A stretch of DNA of 64,000 nt. Origin: Chloracidobacterium sp. GTDB lineage: Bacteria > Acidobacteriota > Blastocatellia > Pyrinomonadales > Pyrinomonadaceae. Within the stretch, counting starts at the first letter, position 1. Each line of letters starts with the position of its first letter. Shown one piece after another: positions 36,376 through 45,073 of the stretch. Both the position numbers and the translations under genes were made by a program. Location of the stretch: the NCBI GenBank assembly GCA_016716365.1, contig JADJWM010000007.1, positions 319,185 through 383,184 on the forward strand, in the 5' to 3' direction. Below the pieces are notes generated by a model. It was given only the letters and a program-made list of their open reading frames with translations. It was not told where the DNA came from and searched no databases.

Positions 36376-38046
36376 ATGAATACGGTCACAACAAACACAT
36401 CGTCACCGAAGATCGAACTCTCGGATTTCATTGACAATGAGCCGCCCGAGGTTGTCGAGGCCAAGCAATTGGCTCGACGCTATCGGCTCCCTTATATCGA
36501 TCTGCTGCCGGCCGACGAGCCCTCGCCGATCGATTATGAGGAATTGGCGAAGGTTCCCGTGGATCTGATGCTCCGGGCCCATTTCGTGCCGCTCAAACGC
36601 GAGGGTCGCGAACTTCACGCGGCGATGGCCGACCCGACGAACCTCGAGCGGCTGGATGAGCTTGAAAACGTTCTGAACGTCCGGATCGTACCGTACATCG
36701 CAACGCAAGGAGCGATCGACGTTGTGCTTAAAAAGGGCGACGCCACACAGCGCGTCCTGCAGGAGGCAGCCTCGACCTTTAAGATCTCGCTCGTAAAAGA
36801 GACCGAACAAGGTGAAGAGGTGCTCGATCTCGACCGGTTGGCGACCGACTCGGACATGTCGCCGATCATCAAGCTGGTCGATACCATCGTCTACAACGCG
36901 ATGGAATCAAGGGCGTCCGACATCCACATTGAGGCGGGCGACCGCGACGTCCGCGTTAAGTTCCGCATCGACGGTGCGTTGTATTCGAAGGTCGATCCCA
37001 TCGACATCGCTTACCACCAGACACTTATTTCGCGTATCAAGGTCATGTCGGAACTGGATATCGCCGAGCGGCGGATCCCGCAGGACGGCCGGTTTCGCGT
37101 GCGATATAAGGGGCGTACCGTAGATTTCCGCGTATCGATCCTGCCTTCGGCGTTCGGCGAAAATTGCGTGATCCGTATCCTGGACAAGGAACAGATCTCG
37201 GAAGAATTTAAGAATTTCAGCCTTGATGTGGTCGGTTTCGATGCCGACGACCTCAAAAGGTTCCGAATTTACATCAAGGAGCCGTACGGGATGGTGCTTG
37301 TGACGGGCCCGACCGGTTCCGGTAAGACGACCACTCTTTACGGCGCGCTCAACGAGATCCGGAACGATGAAGACAAGATCATCACGATCGAAGACCCCGT
37401 CGAATATGTGCTTCAGGGCATCATGCAGATCCCGGTCAACGAGAAAAAAGGGTTAACTTTTGCTCGCGGACTGCGTTCGATACTCCGTCACGACCCGGAT
37501 AAGGTGATGGTCGGTGAGATCCGTGACGAAGAGACGGCCCAGATCGCCATCCAATCGGCGTTGACCGGCCACCTTGTATTCACGACCGTCCATGCAAACA
37601 ACGTTATCGACGTTATCGGCCGCTTTCTGAACATGGGTGTCGAGCCTTATAACTTCGTGTCTTCGTTGAACTGCGTGCTTGCCCAGAGGCTTGTGCGGCT
37701 CCTTTGCCCGGTCTGCAAACGTCAGTACCAACCCACCGACGAGGAATTATTCGAGTCCGGGCTTCGCCCATCGGAAATGGCCGACCGCATCTTTTTCCGT
37801 AATGTTGGCTGCGACGCCTGCAATCACACCGGCTATCGCGGTCGGACCGCGATACACGAACTTCTGGATATGTCCGACCAGATCCGCGAAATGATCATCG
37901 AACGACGCCCCGGGTCCGAGATCCGTCGGCAGGCGGAAAAGGAAGGGCTGTCGAGTTTGCGAGAATCGGCTGTCAAGAAGGTATTCAACGGCCAGACGAC
38001 GCTCTACGAGATAAACCGCGTAACGTTCGTGGAGGAGATCAGGTAG
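36376..38046 (+). CDS. Type II secretion / type IV pilus assembly ATPase (GspE/PilB family)
   Basis: 556 residues. N-terminal GspE_N-type region (YRLPYIDLLPADEPSPIDYE), then the ATPase with an Asp box (ASDIHIEAGDRDVRVKFRID), Walker A (TGPTGSGKTTTLYGALNEI, near residue 310), EDPVEY, Walker B region (LRSILRHDPDKVMVGEIRDE), the His box (ALTGHLVFTTVHANN) and a four-cysteine zinc site (CPVCKR ... GCDACNHTGY). It powers the platform protein encoded just upstream. Whether the machine makes a pilus or a type II secretion pseudopilus cannot be decided from this pair. Confidence 0.94.
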   Translation: MNTVTTNTSSPKIELSDFIDNEPPEVVEAKQLARRYRLPYIDLLPADEPSPIDYEELAKVPVDLMLRAHFVPLKREGRELHAAMADPTNLERLDELENVLNVRIVPYIATQGAIDVVLKKGDATQRVLQEAASTFKISLVKETEQGEEVLDLDRLATDSDMSPIIKLVDTIVYNAMESRASDIHIEAGDRDVRVKFRIDGALYSKVDPIDIAYHQTLISRIKVMSELDIAERRIPQDGRFRVRYKGRTVDFRVSILPSAFGENCVIRILDKEQISEEFKNFSLDVVGFDADDLKRFRIYIKEPYGMVLVTGPTGSGKTTTLYGALNEIRNDEDKIITIEDPVEYVLQGIMQIPVNEKKGLTFARGLRSILRHDPDKVMVGEIRDEETAQIAIQSALTGHLVFTTVHANNVIDVIGRFLNMGVEPYNFVSSLNCVLAQRLVRLLCPVCKRQYQPTDEELFESGLRPSEMADRIFFRNVGCDACNHTGYRGRTAIHELLDMSDQIREMIIERRPGSEIRRQAEKEGLSSLRESAVKKVFNGQTTLYEINRVTFVEEIR

Positions 38047-38061
38047 GACTTTTCGGCCGAT

Positions 38062-38089
38062 AATTATTAATTGATAATTACTAATTATT
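38062..38089 (+). repeat. Four-unit 7-base array (AATTATT, AATTGAT, AATTACT, AATTATT)
   Basis: Four tandem heptamers with consensus AATTRNT fill the space before ATG 38091, leaving one base between array and start codon. There is no Shine-Dalgarno sequence. The very low G+C contrasts with the flanking genes. Confidence 0.85.
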
Positions 38090-38090
38090 T

Positions 38091-38780
38091 ATGAAGAGTT
38101 CTCTAATTCTCGTCCTGCTGCTATTAGCACATGCGATCGCTGTATCCGCGCAGATAGCCGGAAACCCCGAGAATTGGTGCCGCGAAGGGTTCTTTACACG
38201 CGATTCGACCGAATTCAAGATCGGGATCATTAAGAAGGCCGGGAATTCAAGGGCATATTTTCACAACGACGACGGTGAGGGCTGCCCGGGAGCTGCTTCC
38301 TGCAAATCCAAGGCGTACATTATAAATAATGACAAGGTCGTCGTGAATCGCGAATACGGTCGATTTTCCTGCGTTTGGTTTAGCCCTGTTCGCGGCCGCC
38401 CAACGATAGGCTGGATCGAGACCGCCGATCTTGTGTGGGTAAAAACTCCGCTGACCGCTGGCCTTTCGCCCTGGCTTGGTAAATGGGGCTATGCTGAGAA
38501 TTCGATCTCGTTCACAAACAACAAGCTCCCCGGCTTCTTGAATGTAACGGGAAGCGCGTTCTGGAAGGGCGTCGGCGACAATATCCACGTGGGCGAACTC
38601 GACGGAAGGTTCGAGGCGAAGAACGGGCTGTTGAATTATTCCGACGGCGACAGCGAGTATGATTGTAAGGCCTCAATGCGGCTCATCGGTGATTTTCTAA
38701 TCGTCACAGATAACTTGAATTGCGGCGGGGTCAACGTGAGCTTTTCAGGGGTGTATTTGAAGAAAAAGTCGTGGAAGTGA
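38091..38780 (+). CDS. Exported protein of unknown function with an SH3-like domain
   Basis: 229 residues with a signal peptide (LILVLLLLAHAIAVSAQ). The first mature domain (NPENWCREGFFTRDS, then CPGAASCKSKAYIINNDKVV and FSCVWFSPVRGRPTIGWIET) follows the pattern of small bacterial SH3-like domains with paired cysteines (CP..A.CK.KAY...D.V ... GW). The second half (WLGKWGYAENSISFTNNKLP) is beta-rich with further cysteines. No enzyme motif is seen. A heptamer array lies directly before the start. Confidence 0.6.
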   Translation: MKSSLILVLLLLAHAIAVSAQIAGNPENWCREGFFTRDSTEFKIGIIKKAGNSRAYFHNDDGEGCPGAASCKSKAYIINNDKVVVNREYGRFSCVWFSPVRGRPTIGWIETADLVWVKTPLTAGLSPWLGKWGYAENSISFTNNKLPGFLNVTGSAFWKGVGDNIHVGELDGRFEAKNGLLNYSDGDSEYDCKASMRLIGDFLIVTDNLNCGGVNVSFSGVYLKKKSWK

Positions 38781-38804
38781 CCGGCCGGGCGGCCGATCCT
38801 TCGG

Positions 38805-39710
38805 TCATATCATCCGCCGGTAAACATCCGCATCGACATTCCCGCCGCTCACGATCACACAAGCCTTTTTGTCCCTAAACCTTTCCGGATCCTCCAAAAC
38901 AGCTCCCAGCGACAGAGCCCCCGTCGGCTCGGCTTTCAGGTTCACCAATCCGAAGTATAGTTTCACTGACTCGGCGATCTTTTCGTCCGACACCTCGATG
39001 AAATCCGCGGCACCTTCCTTGATTATCGGCCAGTTGAGCTTGCCGAGAGATACCGTCCGCGCGCCGTCGGCGATGGTCTTCGGTTCGGAGTCGTTCGCGA
39101 TCAGCTCCCCGGCACGAAAGGATCTCGCTGCGTCGTTGCCAAGCAGCGGCTCGGCCCCGAACACATCGGTCTTCACGCCGTTACGGCAAAACGATCTGAT
39201 AATTCCCGAGATCAACCCACCGCCGCCAACCGGGACGATCGCCACGTCGAACTCCTCGTCCGCTATCTCGTCGCCCAGCGTCGAATTCCCGTCGATCACA
39301 AGCTCATCATCGTACGGCGAGGCGATATAGGCGTCCGGCATTTCGTCCGCGAGCTGAGCGACACGCTCAGAACGGCCGACCTTAGTGATATCGATCAGGT
39401 CAACCTCGGCCCCGAAACCGCGAACCGCCTCGATCTTCACACGTGCCGACGTCTCCGGCATAACGACCGTACATTCCTTTCCCAGAAGCTTGCAGGCATA
39501 GGCAAGGGCTTGCCCAAAATTACCCGACGACGCTGTAAGTAGCTCGTCATTGGGCACGCTCGACGCAAGATTATAAGCCGCTCGAAACTTAAAGCTGCCG
39601 GTGTGCTGGAATGCCTCTGAAACAATGGTCAGGTCGAGGCCTAGATGATCGATCAGTTTTGTCGAACGAATGGACATTGTCGGCCGTATGGCCTCAAGCA
39701 GCGAAAGCAT
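38805..39710 (-). CDS. PLP-dependent threonine/serine dehydratase-like enzyme
   Basis: About 301 residues from ATG 39710; a TTG 12 codons upstream is possible. Fold-type II PLP enzyme: the lysine that binds PLP lies in GSFKFRAAYN, the cofactor-side loop in SGNFGQALAYA, and the phosphate-binding glycine loop in VPVGGGGLISG. It lacks a C-terminal regulatory ACT domain, so it resembles catabolic threonine dehydratase or serine racemase rather than biosynthetic IlvA. Its start lies only about 40 bases from the divergent kinase gene, so the two promoters must overlap. Confidence 0.88.
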   Translation of the reverse strand: MLSLLEAIRPTMSIRSTKLIDHLGLDLTIVSEAFQHTGSFKFRAAYNLASSVPNDELLTASSGNFGQALAYACKLLGKECTVVMPETSARVKIEAVRGFGAEVDLIDITKVGRSERVAQLADEMPDAYIASPYDDELVIDGNSTLGDEIADEEFDVAIVPVGGGGLISGIIRSFCRNGVKTDVFGAEPLLGNDAARSFRAGELIANDSEPKTIADGARTVSLGKLNWPIIKEGAADFIEVSDEKIAESVKLYFGLVNLKAEPTGALSLGAVLEDPERFRDKKACVIVSGGNVDADVYRRMI

Positions 39711-39751
39711 TTGATAAGTCTCAAATAAGAGGTCTAAACTCGTCAAGTTCG

Positions 39752-40663
39752 ATGACCGATCTAAAGCCGTATCAGCCGCCGGCCGAGTTGGTGACGCACG
39801 TGACCGCGATTTGCGTTGATGCCGGTGCGGCGTGGCTCGCCGATCTGCCGCGGATCGTGTCCGAGCTCGAGGAAAAATGGTCCGTGAAGACCGAGGCCGC
39901 GTTCGAGAAGGGCGAGTTCAACTATGTCGCGCCGGCACGTTCGGCGACGGTCGATGCGGTCCTAAAGATCAGCCCACCGTACCGAACGATCGAGATCTTC
40001 GCCGAAGCCGAGTTTCTAAGGGCACGCGGCGGCAGCGGAGCGGCGAGGCTCCTGGACGTCGACCGCGAGCATCAAGCGATCCTCATTGAACGTGAGCGCC
40101 CGGGCGATTCAATGGATGTGCACTTTGCCGACGATCCGTTTGCGTGCGTCGAACCGGCAATCGATGTATTAAAGGCGATAATCCTGCCACCGCCGTCTTC
40201 TGAGGTTGATGTCCAATCGCTCGACATTTGGTTCGAAAGATTCTTGAGGTTTCGCGAGACCGCGTTCCCGCAGGACTACGGCGAACGGGCAGCAACGATC
40301 TATGAGAAACTTCGAAACGATACCGGCGGGATATTCTATATTCACGGAGATCTTCACCCGGGTAACATCGTCAGTTCCGGTGACGGCTTTGTAGTGATCG
40401 ATCCAAAAGGCTTGATCGGGCACCTGGCTTATGACATTTCCGTATTTCTGAACAACCTGCATTGGTGGCAAAAAGGAAAGCCGGGAGTCAAAGAGAATTT
40501 ATTCACCGCGGCCGAAAAATTCGCAAAGGCATTTGCGATCGACGGGCGGCTGATCCGCGAGGCCGCCTTCGCAGGCATGGTGATCGGGGCCTGGTGGACG
40601 TTCGATGAAATGCCGGAGCAATACAATAACGAAGTGGCTCTTGCCGATATTTGGGAAGTATAA
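39752..40663 (+). CDS. APH(6)-like small-molecule kinase
   Basis: 303 residues from ATG 39752. The kinase core has HGDLHPGNIVSSGDG (catalytic loop) and VIDPKGLIGHLAYDIS (the DPKG metal loop), characteristic of the aminoglycoside/hydroxyurea kinase group that includes streptomycin 6-kinase. The N-terminal lobe carries ATVDAVLKISPP with the ATP-binding lysine and ILIERERPGDSM as a hinge. Chromosomal members often have unknown natural substrates, so a resistance role is not established by sequence. Confidence 0.8.
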   Translation: MTDLKPYQPPAELVTHVTAICVDAGAAWLADLPRIVSELEEKWSVKTEAAFEKGEFNYVAPARSATVDAVLKISPPYRTIEIFAEAEFLRARGGSGAARLLDVDREHQAILIERERPGDSMDVHFADDPFACVEPAIDVLKAIILPPPSSEVDVQSLDIWFERFLRFRETAFPQDYGERAATIYEKLRNDTGGIFYIHGDLHPGNIVSSGDGFVVIDPKGLIGHLAYDISVFLNNLHWWQKGKPGVKENLFTAAEKFAKAFAIDGRLIREAAFAGMVIGAWWTFDEMPEQYNNEVALADIWEV

Positions 40664-40685
40664 TCTCAGGGATCACGGACTAAAT

Positions 40686-41024
40686 ATGAAAAAACATCCG
40701 CTCTTCGAGGTCCTTGACGCTATTTACAGTCAGGCGAAACTGCAGTACGGAAGCGCAATCAAAGGTCGATGGCTCCACGACGGCGACGGCTGCCCCGGTT
40801 GCGGCAAGGAGATCACTGCGACCAAGTGGAAAAAGAAAAAGGCGATGTCGCTCAATGCGTTTATCTACCGCGAACACGGTGTTCTTATCGGCTACATGCT
40901 TTGCGGAAAGTGTGCCAACCACATTTTTGCGGAATCCGAGACGAATCCGCACGGCCACCTTCCTATTCACGATGAGATCGAGAAGAATCTGAAGGCCGCA
41001 TTCGTGAAACACCTTGGCCACTGA
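40686..41024 (+). CDS. Small cysteine-rich protein of unknown function
   Basis: 112 residues from ATG 40686. CPGCGKE near residue 37 and CGKCANH near residue 80 could form a four-cysteine zinc site on either side of a basic stretch (TKWKKKKAMSL). The C-terminal half has PHGHLPIHDEIEKNLKAAF. No known family is recognised. It lies between the kinase gene and gnd; the gnd start is 4 bases after its stop, so the two are probably translated together. Confidence 0.6.
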   Translation: MKKHPLFEVLDAIYSQAKLQYGSAIKGRWLHDGDGCPGCGKEITATKWKKKKAMSLNAFIYREHGVLIGYMLCGKCANHIFAESETNPHGHLPIHDEIEKNLKAAFVKHLGH

Positions 41025-41028
41025 AGAT

Positions 41029-42429
41029 ATGTCAAAAGCCGAATTCGGAATGGTCGGGCTTGGGACGATGGGCAGGAATTTTCTGCTCAACATTGCCGAG
41101 CGCGGATTTTCCGCGGCGGGCCACGATATCGACCCGGCAAAATGCCGGCTGCTAGAAAAGGCAGCGGCGGGTACGCGGCTGGCCGCGTTCGACAGCCTTG
41201 CAGGGTTCATGACCGCCCTTGAAGTGCCGCGAAAGATAATGCTTCTGGTTCCGGCGGGACGGGTGGTTGACTCCGTCATCGGCGACCTGCTTCCTCATCT
41301 GGCGGAGGGCGATCTTCTGGTCGATGGAGGAAATTCTCATTTCCTCGACACCGAACGCCGCTTGGCCGATCTCGGCGGGCGTGGGATCGGCTTCTTGGGT
41401 GTCGGCGTTTCCGGCGGTGAGGAGGGCGCCAGGCACGGGCCGAGCATCATGGCCGGAGGCGATCCGAGATTCTATGCAATGGTTCGAAGCATCTTCGAAG
41501 CCGCGTCGGCCAAAGTGAACGGCGAACCCTGTGCGGCTCTGGTCGGCCGCGGTTCGGCGGGGCATTTTGTGAAGATGACCCACAACGGTATTGAGTATGC
41601 AATGATGCAGTTGATAGCGGAGACCTACGATCTGCTAAAACGCGGCTGTGGGTTGGATTCGGACAAGATAGGCGATCTTTTCGCAAATTGGAACGAAGGC
41701 AAGCTGAATTCATTCCTTGTCGAGATCACATCATTCATTCTCAAGAAAAAAGATGCAGATACTGGCCGCCCGCTTGTAGATATGATCCTTGACACCGCCG
41801 GCCAAAAGGGCACTGGCAGATGGACTTCGCAGGCTGCAATGGATCTCGGCGTGCCGATACCATCGATCGATTCGGCGGTCACGATGCGGCAGATATCGGC
41901 GCGCAAACAACTAAGAGAATCTCTCGCAAGACAATTGGCTCCGTCGCAAATCAATAATTATGAATTAGTAATTAATAATTTGAAGGATGCATTATATGCG
42001 GGATTCCTTCTGGCTTACGCTCAAGGATTGTCGCTATTGCACGCGGCCTCGACAGAGACGAAGTACGAACTTGATATTGCAGAGATAGCGAAGATCTGGC
42101 GGGGCGGCTGCATCATTCGTGCAGCAATGCTGGACGACATCCGAGAGGCTTTTGAGGCCGAGCCGGAGCTTAGCAACTTGATCGGATCAAGTCGCTTTCA
42201 AGAAATACTAGATGCCGGATACGATGCATTGAGGACCGTAAATACAGTTACGCTCTCGGCCAGTATCCCGGCGATGGCTTTTGCCGCGACCTTAAATTAT
42301 CTTACGTCGTTCAGAACGGAGCGGCTGCCTGCCAACCTCATTCAGGCTCAGCGGGATCATTTCGGCGCTCACACTTACCAGAGGATCGACCGAGAGGGGA
42401 CTTTCCACACCGATGATTGGGAAATGTGA
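41029..42429 (+). CDS. gnd: 6-phosphogluconate dehydrogenase, decarboxylating
   Basis: 466 residues from ATG 41029. Oxidative pentose-phosphate enzyme giving ribulose 5-phosphate, CO2 and NADPH. Motifs: GLGTMGRNFLLNIAERGFSA (nucleotide-binding), DGGNSHFLDTERR, GVGVSGGEEGARHGPSIMAGG, catalytic VKMTHNGIEYAMMQ and DTAGQKGTGRWTS. The usual variable loop before ALYAGFLLAYAQG is replaced by an Asn-rich stretch (QINNYELVINNLKD) that is encoded by a 7-base repeat array. The rest is normal, so the enzyme is probably active. Confidence 0.95.
   Translation: MSKAEFGMVGLGTMGRNFLLNIAERGFSAAGHDIDPAKCRLLEKAAAGTRLAAFDSLAGFMTALEVPRKIMLLVPAGRVVDSVIGDLLPHLAEGDLLVDGGNSHFLDTERRLADLGGRGIGFLGVGVSGGEEGARHGPSIMAGGDPRFYAMVRSIFEAASAKVNGEPCAALVGRGSAGHFVKMTHNGIEYAMMQLIAETYDLLKRGCGLDSDKIGDLFANWNEGKLNSFLVEITSFILKKKDADTGRPLVDMILDTAGQKGTGRWTSQAAMDLGVPIPSIDSAVTMRQISARKQLRESLARQLAPSQINNYELVINNLKDALYAGFLLAYAQGLSLLHAASTETKYELDIAEIAKIWRGGCIIRAAMLDDIREAFEAEPELSNLIGSSRFQEILDAGYDALRTVNTVTLSASIPAMAFAATLNYLTSFRTERLPANLIQAQRDHFGAHTYQRIDREGTFHTDDWEM
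41949..41981 (+). repeat. 7-base AATTNNT array inside the gnd reading frame
   Basis: AATCAAT, AATTATG, AATTAGT, AATTAAT and a partial AATTT are in tandem and encode part of a loop, INNYELVINN. The sequence closely resembles the intergenic array at 38062-38089. Its length keeps the frame open, so it looks like an insertion tolerated by the protein. Confidence 0.8.
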
Positions 42430-42532
42430 ATGATTGATGGCGAGACTCAAGCAATTCGAACTTTAGTTGGGGGCGTTATCTGGCCATTATCCTGATCGGG
42501 TAGGAAGAAACTGCCCCCACGAGAAGAACACG

Positions 42533-43018
42533 ATGATCGGGACCTTTGCATTGATCTTGGCTTGCATCAGCTTTGTTATCGTTATCGGCGGTGCGGTTTA
42601 TGAGCATTTAGCGGTCGTACCGGTCTGGGCGTCGGCCGTTCCGGCGTCTCTCTCTATGTTTCAGCCCCCGTACGGCCTGGCCGCGGCGAATTTCTGGATC
42701 CCGATCCATCCGGTCACGCTCCTCCTGATGGCGGCGAGCCTTTTGCTGAATTGGCGGAGCGAACGGCGTAACTTCATCGTAATTACTTTGGGTGGTTACG
42801 TATTGGTCCTGATCACAACGTTCCTATTTTTTGTTCCGGAATTGATGGTTCTGACCCAGACTGCGTTCACCCAGACAGTGGATCCCGGCCTGACAGATCG
42901 GGCTCAAAGGTGGGAAACACTGAGCCTCGTTAGATTGGGATTCTTGTTGTTCCTCGCCGTGGCCCTGCTTTGGGGGCTCAGCCGGCCCGGTCGAAGACCG
43001 GACATGGCAGCTACCTGA
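42533..43018 (+). CDS. Four-helix membrane protein of unknown function
   Basis: 161 residues from ATG 42533; an upstream in-frame start at 42467 is less likely. Helices at about 3-25 (GTFALILACISFVIVIGGAV), 57-77, 83-103 (FIVITLGGYVLVLITTFLFF) and 133-152. The segment between the third and fourth helices is polar. It overlaps the 3' end of the convergent lpxC by 8 bases. No family motif is recognised, though the size and layout resemble small DUF1772-like proteins. Confidence 0.6.
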   Translation: MIGTFALILACISFVIVIGGAVYEHLAVVPVWASAVPASLSMFQPPYGLAAANFWIPIHPVTLLLMAASLLLNWRSERRNFIVITLGGYVLVLITTFLFFVPELMVLTQTAFTQTVDPGLTDRAQRWETLSLVRLGFLLFLAVALLWGLSRPGRRPDMAAT

Positions 43019-43853
43019 TCTCCCAGGCACCCTCGGTCTTCAAGAACTTGCTCATCAAAGCGGCATGCACTGCATGTCCGCTTTTCTCGGCGGTGATCTT
43101 GCCCTCGAGGGGCATGCCGAGAAGTGCCACATCTCCGATGATATCGAGGATCTTGTGCCGGACGAACTCGTCCTTGAAGCGGAGCGGTGTTTCGTTGAGC
43201 ATCCCATCGTCGGTCAGGACGATCGCATTGTCGAGCGATCCGCCGCGGGCAAGATTTGCCTTTCTGAGCATCTCGATCTCTTTGGTGAACCCAAATGTCC
43301 GGGCAGAAGCGATCTCGCGGCCGAACGATCCGTTGTCCATCACGAAATGGAACGACTGACGCTCGATAAACCGGTGCGGAAAGTCGATAACGCATTCGAT
43401 CTCGAACCGATCCGACGGTTCAACCGACATCCGCCGCCCATCCTCGTCCAATTCGACCTTTTTTAGGACCTTTAGTACTCGTCTCTCGGCATCAAGTCTA
43501 TTAAGACCGGCCTGAGCTATCAGTTCGACCCAATTCTCGCTCGAACCGTCAAGTATCGGGATCTCAAGGTTGTCGAGGTCGATGAAACAGTTGTCGATAC
43601 CGCTTCCGCGAAGTGCCGAAAGAAGATGTTCGCAAGTCGAGAGGACGACACCGCCACGCATCAGCGTTGTCGCGTAACTACAGTGCGAAACAAACTCGAG
43701 CGATGCGGGTATCTCAAAATTATCGAGGTCCGTACGGACAAAAACAAAACCTGTGTCGGCCGGAGCCGGCCTGAGCGTAAGTTCGACCGCGGCCCCTGTG
43801 TGGAGCCCCACGCCGCGGGTATGAACGTGATGACTGATTGTGGTCTGCTTCAC
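43011..43853 (-). CDS. lpxC: UDP-3-O-acyl-N-acetylglucosamine deacetylase
   Basis: 280 residues; commits sugar to lipid A synthesis, so this organism has a lipid A outer membrane. Zinc and catalytic motifs: STCEHLLSALRGSGIDNC, EIPILDGSS, RHKILDIIGDVALLG and KSGHAVHAALM. It starts MKQTTISHHVHTRGVGLHTG. The gene stands alone, not in the cell-division cluster where it is found in many Proteobacteria. Confidence 0.96.
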   Translation of the reverse strand: MKQTTISHHVHTRGVGLHTGAAVELTLRPAPADTGFVFVRTDLDNFEIPASLEFVSHCSYATTLMRGGVVLSTCEHLLSALRGSGIDNCFIDLDNLEIPILDGSSENWVELIAQAGLNRLDAERRVLKVLKKVELDEDGRRMSVEPSDRFEIECVIDFPHRFIERQSFHFVMDNGSFGREIASARTFGFTKEIEMLRKANLARGGSLDNAIVLTDDGMLNETPLRFKDEFVRHKILDIIGDVALLGMPLEGKITAEKSGHAVHAALMSKFLKTEGAWEIR

Positions 43854-43983
43854 ACCATACGGTCATACAAAGTCCGTGCCGGAGGCGGATGGTGAAATTA
43901 GGCCGATGGAATCGGAGCGTCAGGGTCTGAAGTGTTGCTTTTCAGCCATTCTTCGTCGCACCAGCGCGACGGCCCGGCTTCAC

Positions 43984-44025
43984 AATTTACTATTGCGGAG
44001 TTACGCTTTACAATTTACCAGAAAT
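43984..44025 (+). repeat. Six-unit 7-base array directly before ATG 44026
   Basis: AATTTAC, TATTGCG, GAGTTAC, GCTTTAC, AATTTAC and CAGAAAT, with the start codon exactly at the next unit boundary. No Shine-Dalgarno sequence is present. Confidence 0.75.
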
Positions 44026-44613
44026 ATGGCGATTCAAACTGCCGGTCAAAAGACCGCGAAAGTCACAAAGGTTAGGGTCGAGGACCAATCGACCCTGACC
44101 TTGCCGAAAGGCGCAGAGGAATTGATAGAGCGTATTCTGGATCATGTGCCGGTGGAGCATCTGAGAGGGCTCGATAAGGTCAGGCTGGTCGATTTTATTA
44201 ACGACCCGCGCTTGAAGAACCTTGACGTTCCGATGAAAGGCGACCTTCCGGGCCTTTATCATCCAAAACAGGGGAATCAAGCTGCCTGGCTGGAAATGTC
44301 CATGGGCGCCCTGCTTCAGCCGACCGAGGGGTTTGCAAAACGTTGGATGGCGAAAACGTCTTTTAAGAGCAATCTTGCGGGGCTGATCTTCTCACTCGTC
44401 GGCCAGCATTACTATCTTACTCTCAGACATTCGGTCAAAAAACAGGGCCTGGAACCACAGATCAGGCAATATGCGGAGAAGAACCTGCGTGCCTGGAGCG
44501 AGAAACAGAATGCCAACAGTTTTCGTGCCAAACTTTTCAAACCGCTGCGGCCGGTGGTCGAGCGCTGGGCCAAATGGCTCAACAAGAAAGCCGCACAGGC
44601 TCAGAAGAAATAA
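44026..44613 (+). CDS. Protein of unknown function, helical and basic
   Basis: 195 residues from ATG 44026. The middle reads like a fold with a charged loop (PRLKNLDVPMKGDLPGLYHP). The C-terminal half is amphipathic helical and basic, ending KWLNKKAAQAQKK. There is a hydrophobic stretch LAGLIFSLVGQHYYLTL but no clear membrane helix or signal peptide. I recognise no family. It is 54 bases from the EVE gene on the same strand. Confidence 0.5.
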   Translation: MAIQTAGQKTAKVTKVRVEDQSTLTLPKGAEELIERILDHVPVEHLRGLDKVRLVDFINDPRLKNLDVPMKGDLPGLYHPKQGNQAAWLEMSMGALLQPTEGFAKRWMAKTSFKSNLAGLIFSLVGQHYYLTLRHSVKKQGLEPQIRQYAEKNLRAWSEKQNANSFRAKLFKPLRPVVERWAKWLNKKAAQAQKK

Positions 44614-44667
44614 TGTGGGACCGTCGGGTCGACCACGTCAGGTTTCTACACCGGATCCCGAAGTTGT

Positions 44668-45072
44668 ATGAACTATTGGCTCGTTAAGCAAGAACCTTCG
44701 TCGTATTCATTCGACGACCTTCAGAAAGAAGGTCGGACGGATTGGACGGGCGTGCGGAATTACCAGGCTCGAAACAATCTCGCTGCGATGAAGAAGGGCG
44801 ACAAGGTCTTTTTTTACCATTCCGGCGGGGAGAAGGCGGTCGTCGGCACCGCAAAGGTCTCAAAGACCGCGTTTCAGGACCCGACCTCGGAAGATACGGC
44901 GTGGATCGCGGTTGAGATCGAGGCGGGAAAGCCGCTGACGAAGCCGGTAAGTTTGGCTGATATCAAGACCAATCCGAAACTGAAGGATATTGCCCTTTTG
45001 AAGTTGTCGCGCTTGTCGGTGGTCCCGATAACCCGAGCCGAATACGACGAAATAATCTCAATGTCAAAATAA
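44668..45072 (+). CDS. EVE-domain protein (PUA-like, modified-base reader family)
   Basis: 134 residues, a single EVE domain: MNYWLVKQEPSSYSFDDL, DWTGVRNYQARNNLAAMKKG, VFFYHSGGEKAVVGTAKV and TRAEYDEI are the family landmarks. EVE proteins bind modified bases in DNA or RNA; stand-alone bacterial copies are widespread and of uncertain role. The next gene starts 1 base after its stop, so the two are tightly coupled. Confidence 0.93.
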   Translation: MNYWLVKQEPSSYSFDDLQKEGRTDWTGVRNYQARNNLAAMKKGDKVFFYHSGGEKAVVGTAKVSKTAFQDPTSEDTAWIAVEIEAGKPLTKPVSLADIKTNPKLKDIALLKLSRLSVVPITRAEYDEIISMSK

Positions 45073-45073
45073 T

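Noticed and set aside
37453..38089. AT-rich stretch before 38091 as a promoter or an IS end
   Set aside because: The only low-G+C part is the 28-base heptamer array; there are no inverted ends or target duplications.
43840..44025. Earlier start for the gene at 44026
   Set aside because: The extension would translate through a 7-base repeat array and has no family support.
38062..44025. Heptamer arrays as a CRISPR array
   Set aside because: The units are 3-11 copies of 7 bases without spacers, and there are no cas genes.
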